Shown here: piece by piece, positions 31,326 through 45,754 of the stretch
Numbering within the stretch: position 1 is the first letter of the stretch
Layout of the letters: each line of letters begins with the position of its first letter
Assembly (NCBI GenBank): GCA_027924585.1
Contig: BSBM01000007.1
Span: 9,577,501-9,641,500 of the forward strand
Direction: 5' to 3'
Length of the DNA stretch: 64,000 bases
Source of the DNA: Larix kaempferi
Taxonomy: Eukaryota > Streptophyta > Pinopsida > Pinales > Pinaceae
The notes under the pieces: model-generated
What the model was told of the DNA's origin: nothing
The model's input: the letters and a program-made list of their open reading frames with translations, nothing else
Databases searched by the model: none
Translations under genes and position numbers: made by a program

Positions 31326-34300
31326 TGTCTCTCACAGCATGGCTTTCAGATATTCTGCCCATAGAATAAGCATGATGCATAAATAAAACATGAAGTGCTG
31401 ACAGAAACAAACAGTTCAGAAATGATCTTTTACATTAGGCAGAAACAATTTTTTGCAGTTAGCCATGGATATTACAACCACAATCAAGGAAATATATGCA
31501 ATAAAGAAACTAGATATTCCAGCAACAACCCGAAAACAAACATGTAAGTACCAAACATACACCTAGAACTCACAAACAAATAACAGTTGCAATTTACACT
31601 TATGAATCTACTATACCTGAGTTGATGGTTTACCTGCGTCTACAGTCTTCTTCTTTTGGAGTAGCAACAATCTGCAAACTTGCTTTTGTAGGAGTCTTAC
31701 ACTTCAATCTCTGCAATGATCTGCAACATTCTCTGCAGAGTCTTCATGGAATTCTAGTCTTCAATCCAATGCACAATGGTCTTGAGATTGCATCTCACAA
31801 GCAACAATGGTTTGCTGGCAGTTTTGTATGCAATCGTTTCACCATAGCAATCTGAGCAAACACCACTTGCAATCGTTTCGTGCTCTGACACCACTTGATG
31901 GAAATCGAAACATTCTACCTGTGGTTTGTAGACCCACGAATTTCATGATTCCATCCATCTTTTAAAATGAAGGTTTATTTCTCTATTACCAGGTGTTTGA
32001 TGGAATATGAAACCTATCATTTCACCATCTATAATTTAAAACTTAGAATTTTGAATACTTACCAATCCTCATGTCTTCACACAGAGCTAGTTGTTCCGAT
32101 GTAGTTCATATCTATTCAAATCGATAGCATAGGGTTAAGATTCTTGTAATTGGAGCTAAGTGCCATCATAACAAGAAGGCGTTCAGATGTGACAAGAACT
32201 TGCTTCCCGGTGGCTAGCTTCCCAATTCCTTCGACCACTCGGAATCTTCACGATTTCAACTGGTTTCTGATTCATACTCCCGCAATTCATTGTTCTAGGA
32301 TTCAATTTGACTTGCAATTTCTCAATTGGCTTAAATATCCCTTCCATATATAACACTCCTTACTTAATTCACTCATCAGTTGTGGAAAGACTCCAATTCA
32401 ATCTCTTGGCATCTTTTTGTGCTTCGATTCCTTCTTCGGCGTGTCCTTCTATAAACCAAAAACTCCGCTCCAATTCATTATCCATTCACTCACATTAACA
32501 CATATTATCAAAGAGTCATTCATACATAGTTTTGGAGGCATAAACATAATGCTTTATTAAAATTAACTTTGTACATGAATTATGAAAACTTGGAATTACC
32601 TCATATCCCTCTATTGGCTTGATTACACAATTTTTGGTGTTTCTTTGCCCTGGCCTCTCCTTTGATCTTGGCCACAGGCTTACATAAATACATTGGAAGA
32701 TGAATTATAGATTACTTCAGATCCCAAATATTCTCCATAAAATCTATAACTAATTACTCAGAATAGAAAGCATTAGTGACTTAGTTGTATCCACTATCCA
32801 CTCATTGACTAAATCGACCTTCTAGACAATTGCTTATATGTACACAAGGATCTCATCCTCTTACAAATATTTCACCTTCTAGAGGATTGAATTACAAGAT
32901 GATTTGACGAGGGAGAGATGCTCGTGCATTAGTTGTTCTAGAAGTATATTACAATGATGACATTGCAAGGGTATGAAATTGAATTGTTATTTATTTGATT
33001 GTTAAAATGATTAAATTTCCAAGAAGGAGAAACACGCATGGTGATTGGAATGACTCAGTTCTTTACACATTTTTCATTTTGAAGGCTTAAGCTTGCATTT
33101 TCTTCTTCTTCTTTTTAGGTAAGACATGAAGGCATTCCTCATGCAAAAAGTCTAATGTACGTGGACGATCAAGGTATACACTCGAGAGACATCAATACAA
33201 TACAAATGGAACTCATGATAACGAGTATTGTAATCAAATCTCCAAACATTATTTTAAAGAATTGCTAACACGTTTGTACAAATTTAGTTTCCAATTGAGT
33301 ATAATATCAAGCCACAACAGCACGCACGACCTCCATACATCATTGCGCGAAAAAAATCTATCAAAATGTTGGAGGAGACAGAGACCTGTCACGACCTCAC
33401 CAAATATAAAACTGCATGGAATGGGGCTCCAAATTTGCCATCTACTGTAATGTGATCACTTGCTCTTGCTGATTGTCCGAAACTAATATGGTCTTGTTTT
33501 GTAGGGATTCCCACAGCTTTTAGACTAATCACTGTTTTTTTCTTTGAAATTATTGCACATGTAAAATCATTGTTCTCTATTGCTTGGCCCACTTCACTCA
33601 ACTTGTGGATCGCTTCTGGACATAAGCTACCTCATGCTTCAAGGCATTGATTTTATTTTACTGCCCAATCCTTTTAAGTTTTTATCATGCAAGAATATTC
33701 TCTTCAAATGTGTATATAAGAGCAGAAAGCGCAATGAAATTACACTAAGTACATCCAACTACAGAGGGAAATCAATGCTTCCATGCAGAGGTAGGGAATC
33801 TACCATGGACAAACAATCACTTTGCAGGGTAAGCAAGCTTGATTTCTGATAAAAAGTTTGACATAGGGAGAAGGCCTCCAGGAAACAACTCTAAACTTCC
33901 TAGAACTCGTAAAAAGCGACAAAAAGCATGTAAACTTCTTAGAACTCATAAAAAGGACAAAAAGCATGTAAACTTCCTAGAACTCGTAAAAAAAAGACAG
34001 AAAGCTCCAACCTAAACAGTAATTGCAGCATGAAAGCTAACAAATGGACAAATTTACAGAATGTAGAAGTTTCTAATGGTGATAAACGTCTCCCTCAAAG
34101 CAAGGATCTGGATCACGGCTGAATGCCTCTGATTGCTAACATTCTAATACAATTTCAAGTGTTTCCTGGACTTTTCACACAAATGATACTTAGGTTGGCT
34201 TTTTCTTTTCTGATCTATGATTTTTTATGTGAAATAGTCTACGATATGAAGTATATAAATGTAAATACTTAATGACAGGAACAACTGTATATTTTGATTG

Positions 34301-37082
34301 TTTTCATATCGTCAATATTGTTTTCCTCTGTCCCCATAACTGGTTCATTTTTTTTTTCCTTTTTTTTCGTATCAGTGGAAATCAACATAGCGGAGTAGAT
34401 CACTGGGGTCGACTATAGGAATATATATAGCCTAGTACACCGCCTAATCATACGAATATGAATCTGTGCTGTAATAAAATAATAACTAAACCTTTGCAAT
34501 ATCCTTAAAATCGTATTTGTGAATGCGTCCATACTGAACACGGCGGGGTTGTTGGGTAAACAAGCAGAGGATTCTTGAACATGGTGAGGTTGTTTGATAA
34601 ACACGCAAAAGATTCTTGGTTTTCTATGTTTTCTCATTTCATTTATCCGCTCCACTTTACCTTAAATTTAAGTCATCAAATCTACAAAAAAGTTCCTCCA
34701 TTCTGGTCAAAATTGGCACAAAATTGGTCGAACCCTTGCACAATTCTCAGGATTCAATATTAAAATAAACAGTTAACGGAACCCCTGTAAACAAATTTAG
34801 TACGGCTAAGGCTCGACAGTTCGAAACAGTTTCCCATCCTTTCTATTGGGAAAATTGAATAAACTTATATACCTAAAACCAAAAAAACTGCAAAAAATAC
34901 CTTAAATCAATTATACTCGACCCTAAGGGACATTGATGAATGCAAAACGTTTTATATATCCTGGGAAGAGCCGCTTGAGGGCTTCCAAAAATATTTACAT
35001 ACAAAAAAACCCAGGGTTTGTGGCAATAATATTTTATCTTGGAATCTCTATGAATGATAGCCGGGCAAGTGCCGCTAAGTTTTGGGCATTATCTCTTAGG
35101 GTTTCAATTTATTTTTACCTTACCAAAAAACTCCAAGGAAGAAAACCCAGATCGAGCCTAGGGGTATAAATTTGTACCTAGAAGGGCAAGCACCATTTCG
35201 TATCTGTGTCCACCAGGTTCGCCGAGTACCCACGTAGAGAACCAAAAGACTCTTGTAGTTACATAACCCAGGAGCTTTGAAACAAAATAAAAAAAACCTG
35301 AAGAAAATAGCATAAGTAAACTTTGAAAATGTCTTTAGTCGGGACTCGGAGCTCTTGCGAATGAATATGGAGTCAATATTAATAAGAATAAAAAGAAACT
35401 TGGAGAAAATACTTTTGTCTTACCATGGTTGCCTGGACTGGACTGATCACTTCTTCGCCGGGTCCCAAATATAAAACATCGTTGCAAATAAGACCACCTA
35501 GAACAAGCTCAAGAAAAACTAGAGTAGGGAGAAACAGTTCCTCACGAACCCACCTGGTTCACCTACTACCTCATGTAAAGTCCACTGAGGAGAGCCAAAC
35601 ACAAATTTCCCAATGCTACAGAGATTTCGGGCAGGGTTCGAAGACCCACACTTAGGCTCATGAATTGGCGCCATCCTAAAAAAAAACCCCAAAATTAATG
35701 TACCACCACGTGATTAAGAAGTGAATCCTAGCCTATGTTTATGGGTTGAACCCTTATGGAGTAATGACAAGGAACCATATGGAGATCCTTTGGGGGCGCT
35801 AGTTACCCAAGCACATAGACCGTATTTAACTATTTTAAACAAATTATAAGGTGGGAACAAGGTTAAGAATGCATAGGGAGTACTACAATATAAATAACCA
35901 CTAATGGCTTCATAAACAAAGATGTTTCTTAATTAAGTTGAGAGCAATATTGAATAGAATTAAGAGGTCATAAGAGAGACTCATGATAATGGTGAAAAGA
36001 TTTAAAAACAATTTGTCAAAAATTTTAGATGTGTTGCAAATATATTAAATAGACATAATAAAAACTATAATGTTGTTTCAACAATATTTATAATTATAAA
36101 AAAATTATTTCCATAATATTAATATAATGGAAGATGATATATGTTTTGAAATTTGATTTTTAATGAAAAATGAGAGAGAGAAAACTATTTATTCATTTGA
36201 AGTTATATGTATTGTTCATCCCAAATAGTTTTATCAAACTCCTACATTACGAAGTGTTTGTTTGTTTGTAGTGGACTAGGTCCACTTATTATTTTGGCCT
36301 CCCTCACATTTCATATAAATAAAGGGAGGAGATATTCATTTGTATCATTCATTCTTGTTCACTCATGTATTGACATACTTGTGTTAAAGATGTGATAGCC
36401 AGAGCCAACTATAATCTTTGTACTTCTTCTTCAATGTGTTTTCTCTCAATCTTAAGCACCGTTGTCCTATTGAACTAAACAAAACACTCTTAAGAAGAGA
36501 TTAGCAAGCTATGCCAAGATACATTTGTTGGAAAGTCTAATCGAATATCGCCATAAACAAAGTTATCTTTGAGACAAAGTTTCAAGTACCCAGAGTCACA
36601 ACAATCAAAGCAAGGAGTCCGATGGTCAAGGCTATTAAAGCTAGGGGACTCCAAATTTGTAATGCCACTGTCATGTATCAAGAAGAGAGAGATTGGATCA
36701 ATGATATATTAATTAAAGAGGAATAATCCCCTTCCTAATCGGATCATGAGCTCCCATCGAAAGCAAAAATCTAGCTGGAAGCTTCGATTTCAGGATAAAA
36801 AAATGAGAATTTCTCCTCTTTGACAGTTCCGTAGGAACCTACCATAGGCTACAAGGTAATGAATCCTTGCCTCCTGTGGGATTTCCAAGAAAAAAGGTGA
36901 TCCTTGCCATCTGTGGGCTTGCGATCTAGAGGCAATTGTTTCCCTAGCCTAAGTACCTCAATTGTAGAGCTCTAATGGGATATGGTGTTGAATGATGATG
37001 CGCACCCTTCCTAACACCATAGTAGCTCGTGCACACTTAAATATAATGTTTTGATGAGATGCATTTCCAAACCCATGAAACT
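31326..37082. other. E7 interior, no recognised gene
   Basis: I scanned both strands for CACTA transposase motifs and for gene families and recognised none. Short frames occur (for example 70 codons on the minus strand at 33389-33601) that might be further captured exons. A GGTTCGAAGACC string at 35634 resembles a tRNA T-loop box, but no cloverleaf surrounds it. Confidence 0.45.
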
Positions 37083-37160
37083 CACCTAACCCACGTACAT
37101 ATATGACACACCTAACCCACACACATAAATGATCCACCTAATCCACACATGTAAATGATG
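37083..37160 (+). repeat. 26-bp tandem repeat x3
   Basis: Units beginning CACCTAA(C/T)CCAC start at 37083, 37109 and 37135. Related (C)CTAACCCA and ATGCACATAACC strings are scattered to about 38400, giving a degenerate repeat-rich zone. Confidence 0.8.
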
Positions 37161-39590
37161 CATTGATGTTTCTTAAGGAATTAACCATGACTAGGGGGGA
37201 AACCCATGCTTTAGGCCCTAAAGGAATCTTTGATGGCTTGAGGATAATGGAAGGACACCATAAACTACCACACTCAACCTCCCTTATGGATCTTTGGTGT
37301 CAAAGTGGGGACATAAACTACACCATCAAGATTTGGAGCACTAAGGTTGGGCCTAGAAACCTTGACCATGATGAGCGGAGGAAACTTCAACCTATTGCTA
37401 TCATTTGGAAAAATAACCACAAGGCATAATGAGATAGCCCTTACCTAGCATAAGCATCTAAAATGGCATTTCATACAATGACATCTTGTTGAGGCTTATA
37501 AAAAGTGGTTGGCTAGTTATTATTTATTATGGATGTAATTTATAAACAAAGGTTTTACACATGAAAGGAAGGATATTTTAAAGTTCTAGCAACAATTATT
37601 ATAATATTCCATAAAATGGTCAGTGTTTTAACACTCTCACACCCACATGTTACATAGAAGAGAGAGGAGAAATCCAAGCAAGTAAGCATAATTACATTGA
37701 AGTGGATCAAGTGTTATGTTAGTTGGAGGGACATTGCATATATGGACATCTATTTTGGTATAAGGATCAAGGTATATTAGCACTTATATATTACCACAAA
37801 TTAGTGCTCATGACCAAGAAGGAATGACACTGAAACTAATGTCAAAAAGACACAATACTAATATACGATACCTAAACTGCATGCCTAACATGTGAACCTA
37901 ACCCAGACACGTAGTGCACCCACCTATCCCACACACATAAGGAACACACCTTACCCGCATCAAGCCCCTAACCCATACCTATACCCTAGTGCAGAAACAT
38001 CCTCAACTTTTCGTGGCACTTATTAGTAACTATATGTGAAACATCAAACCCAACCCAACTAAACAATGACTTATCCAAAGCCAAAGATAATCCACAGGGA
38101 ATGACATCAAAATGGACACCAACTGGCCACTAATCCTCTAACCTTGAATCCTCTCCTAACCCCAAATCCATTACCCACGAACCCCAAACCACCTATTTGG
38201 GAACACATTGACCCCTTAACCCATAGTGCCCTAAAGCCAATTTCTACATTGGAAAATATTTTGGGGTATGTAATGAACCATGCACATAAACCACACAGGT
38301 AAGTAACCATGCAATTAACCCCATGCACTTAACCTATGCACCTATACCATGCACATAACATTTGTCCCGTGAACCTAATCTGCATGCATAAATGACACAA
38401 AAACCTCACAATGTGGCCCATCAACACTACAAGCATAGGATAATGAGTAGGTCGTTCATTTATGGCCTCGAATAGTCTATTAACATGAGTCGCATTACAA
38501 TGAAAATCTCCATCATAACAACCAACTTACCTACAAAAAACGGTTGCCATGAATGAATAATTGGTATCCACCCTCTTTATTCTTAAAAAGGAATCGATGA
38601 TGATTTAACCGACATGAGGTTATCCCTTGATCGAAGAGAGGGGAAGCCTGTAATTGTAAATCGATTGGATATGAAGTGTCATATTGACTAAGGAATGGAT
38701 TGCCTGCAAATACGAGCTTTATTTGACTACACCCATGGCGATGGCATGAAGATTGGTCTTGATCCGATGAAAAATTGTTTGGATCTTCCTTCTTCTAATA
38801 TATTGCTTTCCATTGAAACCATCAATCCATTCAAATAAGATGCTTAATAGTTGTATGTGTAATAGCTTAAGATTTTTAAGCGAACATGCTCGTGACTATT
38901 TAATATTTCATTCCCCAAAATGGTATTGAAAAGGTTAACATTGTATATTTATTGTAATATTGTATTGTTTTAAAAGGTTAGACTATTAAATGAGTATTCT
39001 ATGTGGCTTAGGCTCTACATATAATGTACAAGTCTTAGAAGTAATTGTTAGCATGTTATTCATTGGTTTGTGACTCTAAATTATGGTTCAGATTAAGTTG
39101 TACCTATCTATATTGTGCATAGAGATTCAAATCAGTCATATACCTTGCATTGACTAACGAATACTTCTATAGCAATGATTAATTGTTTTGTCCCTCACAA
39201 TTCCTTATATAGAAACCAATCATTATTTTTGGCCCCATGCATAGCTCATGAGTCATTATCCTTAAAAGAAATGGATACCATGCAATTTCATAGTTTCTAA
39301 TCCCAAACCATCCTTTGCGATATAACACTTTAGTCATAGGAAATATGAGGTGATCTAGGGCCTTCTACATGGCCCATTAGCCATGGAGAGGCATATTTTA
39401 GAGCCTACAACCTTAGTTTATGTTACAAAAACATGAGAAAGAACTTGAGAACAATCCGCTTTAGACAAATCATAGTAATGCCTCCTATATGGCACATGTA
39501 GGCCAACATCATTGATCCTTACCAACATCACCCTCATCACCTACTGATAGTGCGCTAAGGTCATCCGTGGTCGGTTGAGGTATACATGTG
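37161..39590. other. E7 interior, no recognised gene
   Basis: AT-rich sequence with degenerate CA/CTAACC-rich repeats at 37860-38400. The only frames are short and without known domains. Confidence 0.4.
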
Positions 39591-39775
39591 GGCCTAAGGT
39601 TGAGGTCTCCTCCCTTGACCATGTCCAAAGCGCCAAGTCCCAATGACTTGGATGCATAGCTCCATGGATACTCTGCGAAGCCATATGTGGTGATTTGTGG
39701 CATTCTTAATGGATTTGTATGCCTAAATGGTTTCTTTGGGTTCAAAGGCATGGTCTTATTCTATATAATGTCATG
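39591..39775 (+). repeat. Isolated partial satellite monomer
   Basis: Shares GACCATGTCCAAAGC, CCATGGATA and AAAGGCATGGTCTTATTC blocks in the same order as the main array. It is separated from that array by about 650 bp of other sequence. Confidence 0.75.
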
Positions 39776-40424
39776 GTTCAAATGGATACGCCGGTTTTGT
39801 GCACGTAGACCAAGGAGTGGGTGAACTATGTATATGTGTCTCTCTAATGTTTTACTGTTCATTATGCTATGGTCAAGTGATTAATTGTGTAAAGGATAAT
39901 TTATTGATTAGTCACATGGTTCATGTATAATGTGATATGTGTCTTCCTCTCATGTATGATGTGATGTTTTTGTTGTTCATTATGCTATGTCAAGTGATTA
40001 ATATGGGTGAAGGATGATTCTTGTTTAGTCACATTGTTCAGATAATGATTTCACTAATATAGTTAAGTTTTGTTAGGGACTTTTGAGTTTACCATTAACG
40101 GGTGGGTGGACTATTAGCCCTCATCATACATAAAGTTCTTTGTGGAGATTTCTTTTATGCTTATTGGTCTCACCTTTGTTGTACTCATATATGTTTTATT
40201 CTCCTTATTGATGGTGAGGAAATTTGATGAGTGTTTATATATGAGTTTGTTTGAAATGTGATAATGAAGTAGTTGTATGATCATTAAGATGGTTTTAATT
40301 ACTATGGACTTCACGCAGATCAAACATTACCAAAGTTTTCAATTTTATTCATCGAAAATATAACTCAAAGGAAGCATGTATTCTTTCACCCCACTTTCCC
40401 AAGGGAAACCTTGAGGTATGTTAC

Positions 40425-43400
40425 ACTTAGCCCTAGATGGCTATAAGATTCCTTTAGATTCAAAGTTCATGTCTCCTCCATTGACCATGTACAAAGCCCC
40501 AAGACCACAAGAACTATAAACATAACACTATGGACACCCATGCGAAGTAATGTATAATGCTTTGAGGCATTTCCCATGGATTTGGATGCCTATATGGTTT
40601 CTTTCGGGCCAAATTTATGATCTTCTTCCCAAAAAGGTCATTCCCAAGGCCCCGGGGAATCTACATAATGCCCAAAACCACCTAATGGCACCAACATCCT
40701 CAATCATAGGCCAATGACACCCTCAGTAGGCCATGTGTTGTTCCAGGAGGAAACCTACTTAGCCCTAGATGACTAGAAGATTCTTTTAGATCCTGAGGTT
40801 TAGGTTTCCTCCACTAACCATGTCCAATGCCCTAAGGCCACACGATCAAGATATATAGTGCTATAGATACCCCTACAAAGTCATGCATGGTGCTTTGAGG
40901 TAGTGTTCTTGGATTTGGATGCCTCAATGATTTATTTAGGGATAAAGGCATGGTATTGTTCCTTGGAACACAATTCACAACACTATAAGACACCTACTTC
41001 CTGGTCAAAACAACCTAATGGAACCAACATCCCAAATAATAGGCCAGTGATACACTCAGGAGATCATGTGTGGTTGGTGGAGGCAACCTACTTAGCCTTG
41101 GATGGATAGAAGATTCCTTTAGGGCCCAAGGATTATGTTTCCTCCACTGACCACGTCTAAGGTCCCATGACTAGAAACCTAGATACATAGTTCCATGGGA
41201 ACCCCTATGAAGCTATGCATGTATCCTTGAGTTATTTTTCATAGCTATGGATACCACACCAATTTATTTAGTTCAAAAAAATGGTCTTATTCTTTATAGC
41301 ACTATTCTCAAGACCCCTAGACACATAAATACTACTCAAAACCACCTAATGACAATATCAACCTCACTGATAAGCCAATGATACCCTCAAGAAACCATGT
41401 GTGGATGGTGGAGGGAATGTTCTTAGCCCTAGATTGATATAAGATTCCTTTAGGATCCAAGGTTCAAGTCTCCTCCCTTGACCATAGCCAAGGCCCTAAG
41501 TGCCAAATACTTCGATACATAGTGCCATGGATACCTTACGAAGTGATGTGTGGTGCTTTGTGGAATTATTAATGGATTTGGATGCCTAAATGGTTTCTTA
41601 AGGATTAAAGGCATGGTATTCTTCCATATAATGGCATTCCCAAGGCCTTGAGACATGTGCATATTTCTCAAAACCACCTAATGTCAATGTCATCCACAAT
41701 CATAGGCCAATGATACCCTTAGGAGGCCATGTGTTGTTGGTAGGGGCAACCTTAATAGCCATGGATAGATAGAAGCTTCCTTTATGGACCTAGGTTTAGA
41801 TATCCTCCATTATTCATGTTGAAGGAATCAAGGAAATAAGACCTAGATGCATAGCTCCATGGATACCCTTTGAAGCCATATGTGGCACTTCAAGGAATTG
41901 TTGATGGCTTTGGATACCTCAACAATTTATTGATGGCTAAAGGCATGGTCTGATTCCCTATAATATCATTCTCAAGGCCTAGAGACATGTATATAATACT
42001 AAAAAATACCTAATAGCACGAGCATTCTCAATCATAAGCTAATGGTAATCTCAAGATTCCATGTGCGGTTAGTGAAGGAAACCTTCTTATCCCTTGATGG
42101 CTAGAAGATTCCTTTAGTTCCAAAGTTGTAGATCTCCTCCCACGATCATTTCCAGGCCCCCAAATCCCCAAGACATGGATACCTAGTTCCATGGATACCC
42201 CTATGAAGTTGTGCATGGTGCATTAAGCCATTGTTCATGGCTCTGGATGATTCAATGGTTTCTTTAGGGATAAAGACATGGTTTTTTCCCTAGAATTCCA
42301 TTCCCAAGGCCATGTGTGGTTGGTGGAGACCATCTCCTTAACCTTAGATGGCTAAAATATTCATTTAGGGATTGAGGATCAAGTGTCCTCTACTGACCAT
42401 GTCCAATGCCCAAAGAAAAAAAAACCTAGATACATAGTGCCATGGATACCCCTACGAAGTTATGCATGATTCCTTGACACATTGTTCATGGATCTAAATT
42501 CCATAAGAATTAATTTAGGGCCAAACACATAGTCTTCTTCCTTCGAATATCATTCCCAAGGCCTTGAAACAAGTAGATATTACTTAAAATATATAATTGT
42601 ACTAAGATCCCCAATCATAATCCAATGATTCCTTTAAGAGGCTATGTGTGGTTGGTTGAGGTATCCTTCTTATCCTTCGATGGATAGAATATTTCTTTAG
42701 AGAATGAGGTTCAAGTCCCATCCCTTGACCATGTTCAATGCCCCATGTCCTAATGACCTGGATGCATAGTGCCATGGATACCTATTGAAGCCATGTGTGG
42801 TGATTTCTGGCATTATTTATGGCTTTGTATGCCTAAATGGTTTCTTTAGGGCCAAAGGCATGGTCCTCTTCTATAGAGTGTCATTCCCAAGGCCCTGAGA
42901 CATGTGTCTAATGCTCAAAACGAACTATTGGTGTTAAAATAACTAATCATAGATCAATGATACCCTCAAGAGACCCTCTATGGTTGGTGCAGGCATCCTT
43001 CTTTGACACAGATGGATGGAAGATTCCTTTAGGGCCCTATTTTTAAGTCTCTTTCATTGACCATGTTGAATTCCCTAATTCCACAAGACCTAGATACATA
43101 AGACCATGGATATCCCTACAAAGTCATGTGTGGTTCTTCGAGGCATTGTTCATGGCTGTGGAATCCTCAATTATTTTGTTAGGGATAAAAGTATGTTATT
43201 CATCCCTTGAAATCCATTCCCAACACCCTGAGACATGTACATATTCCTAAAAACACCCTAATGTCACTAACATCCTCAATCATAGGCAAATGACCCTTGA
43301 AACGCGATGTGTTGTTGGTGGATAGAACCTTCTTATCTCTAGATGGCTAGAAGATTCCATTAGAGCTTGAGCTTCATGCCTCCTCCCATGACCGTTTCCA

Positions 43401-44368
43401 ATCCCCCAAGTCCCCAAGACTTGGATACATAGTGCCATGGATACCCTTGCAAAGTCACACATGGTGCTTTAAGGCGTCGTTCATGGTTTGGGATGCCTTA
43501 ATGGTCTTTAAGGATAAATGAATGGTATTTCCCCTAGAATGTCATTCCCAAGGAATTGAGACACATACATATTTTCAAACCCGCCTACTGGAATTGTCAT
43601 CCTTAATCATAGGCCAATGATACCTTTAGGAGGCCATGTTTGGCTGGTGGAGGAAACCTTCTTATCCTTGGATGGATAAAATATTTCTATAAGGCCCAAG
43701 GTTCAAATTTCTTCCACTGACCATGCCCAAGACCTCAAGTCCATAAGACCTAGATACAAATATCAATGGATACCCTTGCAAAGTCATGCATGGTGCTTTA
43801 AGGCATTGTTTAGGGCTCTAGATTCCTTAGTTGTCTATTTAGCGCCAAAGGCATGGTATTATTCTCTATAGCATCATTCCTGAGGTTCTAAGACACCTAC
43901 ATACTTCTCAAAATCACATAATGGTGTTAATATCCTCAATCATATGACAATGATACCCTCAAGAGGTCATGTGTGGTTGGTTGAGGAGATCTTATTAGAC
44001 TTGGATGGCTATAAGATTCCTTTATGGATATAGAATCAAGTCTCCTCCCTTGACCATGTCCAAGTCTCCAAGGCTCCAAGAAATGGATACATAGTGGCAT
44101 GGATATCCATGCAAGGTCATGCATGGTGCTCTAGGCATTGTTCATCACTCTAGATTCCCCAATTGTTTCTTTAAGGAAAAAGGCATGGTTGTTTTCCCTG
44201 TAACATCATTCCCAAGGCCTCGAGACATGTAGATACTACTCAAAACCACCTAATGGCAATTACATAATCAATCATAGGCGAATGATACCCTCAGAGGCCA
44301 TGTGTTTTTAGTAGAGGAAATCTTCTTACCCTTAGATGGATGGAAGAATCATTTAGAGCTCAAGATTT
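40425..44368 (+). repeat. ~331-bp satellite, about 12 tandem copies, inside E7
   Basis: The AAAGGCATGGT(A/C)TT block or its variants recur at 40615, 40948, 41281, 41611, 41941, 42277, 42528, 42858, 43189, 43520, 43851 and 44181, a spacing of 330-336 bp except one shortened unit of 251 bp. Each monomer also has CCATGGATACCC, a GAAGATTCCTTTAG block and CCAATGATACCCTCA. Copies differ by perhaps 15-25% by eye. Frames of 60-80 codons that recur on the minus strand are by-products of the repeat. Confidence 0.93.
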
Positions 44369-44375
44369 ATTAATA

Positions 44376-45580
44376 TTTTATAATAGTAATAAATCAAAAA
44401 TGTTTGTATTTAATTATTTGTCAAATTTAAGAATCATGGGTATTTGTTTGCTTGAATAATATTAAAAAATGAATACTCGACTTGAGCTATTTAGAAAATA
44501 ATTATTTGTGAACTTGTTGTGTTTGTGGTGCAACCCTCATAAATGAATCATGTGAGCTTGTTGGTTTAAATAGTGATAAAAACGAATAATTGAATTTGTT
44601 GTGATTGTGGTTTAAAACCTCATAAATTAATCATGGGCATTTATTTGAAGGAAAAAAATTGAATTAAGTTATTAAAAAATAATTATTTTTGATATTGTTG
44701 TGTTTATGGTGCAAATCATCATAATTAAATCATTTTTGTACATGTCCATGTGACAAATATGAGCTTAGCCCCACTATATGGTACTTGACAACATGACATT
44801 TCTTTATGCTTAAGATTCCTTTAGGCTAAGGCCTATGATTGTTCGTTCAACAATGTTGAGGGCCATTGGACCTATCCCTAGTGATTAAAAACTTATAATA
44901 GTGTGAATGCCCACACTTAGAGGCTAAGAATACTCTTAGGAATATGTGTGGAGACCTTTGTGGTGTCTTTCTTGGTCCTAGATTCTTAAAAGCTTCTTTT
45001 AGGGCCTTAGCTAGAGGTTTTCTCCATTGATCATATAGATGGATCTAAGACCCATGTCTTGTATTAACACCTAATAACAATACTAATTTCCATCAAAAAA
45101 ATTTAAGAAGATAAAAATATCTTAAAGGAATAATCAAATTTAAATTCAAATAATTTTATTACTAATTTATAATAGTAATAAATTAAAAATAGTTGTTTTT
45201 ATTTATTTGTTAATTGTATTTATATGTTTAAATAATATAAAAAATGAATAAATGAATTGAGCTATTTTCCAAATATGTTTTTCGAACTTGTTGTACTTGT
45301 GGTGTAAACTTCATAAATGAATCACTTGAATTTATTTGCTTAATATTTGAAATTTTTGTAAGTATGGTGCAAAAACTCATAAATTAATTTTTGATCATTT
45401 ATTTTAATTGATATGAAAAAATAAATAAATATTGAATTGAGTTATTTTCAAAATAATTATTTGTGAATTTGTTTTGGTGCAAATCCACATAATTAAATCC
45501 TACGTGTACATGTCCATGTGGAAAATAATAGCTTAGCACCACTTTATGGTACTTGCCAACATGGCATTTCTCATAAAGGT
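44376..45580 (+). repeat. Two diverged ~790-bp direct repeats
   Basis: ATAATAGTAATAAAT(C/T)AAAAAT at 44376 and 45166, and GTACATGTCCATGTG with CACTATATGGTACTTG or a variant near 44738 and 45511, mark two copies of one AT-rich unit. GTTTGTGGTGCAA motifs link them to the E7 subterminal repeats. Confidence 0.7.
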
Positions 45581-45600
45581 AAAACTAATATAACACCATA

Positions 45601-45748
45601 TTAACACCACAAAATATAAGTGGTGCTAATACCACCACTTTAACACCACAAAATATAAATGGTTCTAATAACACCACTTTAACACCACATAAATGTAAGT
45701 GGTACCAATACCACCACATTAGCACCACAAACTATATGTGGTGCTAAC
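45601..45748 (+). repeat. E7 right subterminal repeats (39-bp period)
   Basis: TTAACACCAC or TTAGCACCAC starts at 45601, 45640, 45679 and 45719. Each unit pairs an ACACCAC half with a GTGGTGCTAA half, so each is an imperfect palindrome. They mirror the left-end motifs. Confidence 0.88.
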
Positions 45749-45754
45749 TTGTAG

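Noticed and set aside
35625-35660. tRNA-like GGTTCGAAGACC box next to TTGGCGCC
   Set aside because: No acceptor stem or A-box at the right distance, and no LTR end beside the TGGCGCC string.
39509-44124. Series of similar 60-80 codon minus-strand frames
   Set aside because: They recur at the 331-bp satellite period and degrade from copy to copy; by-products of the repeat.
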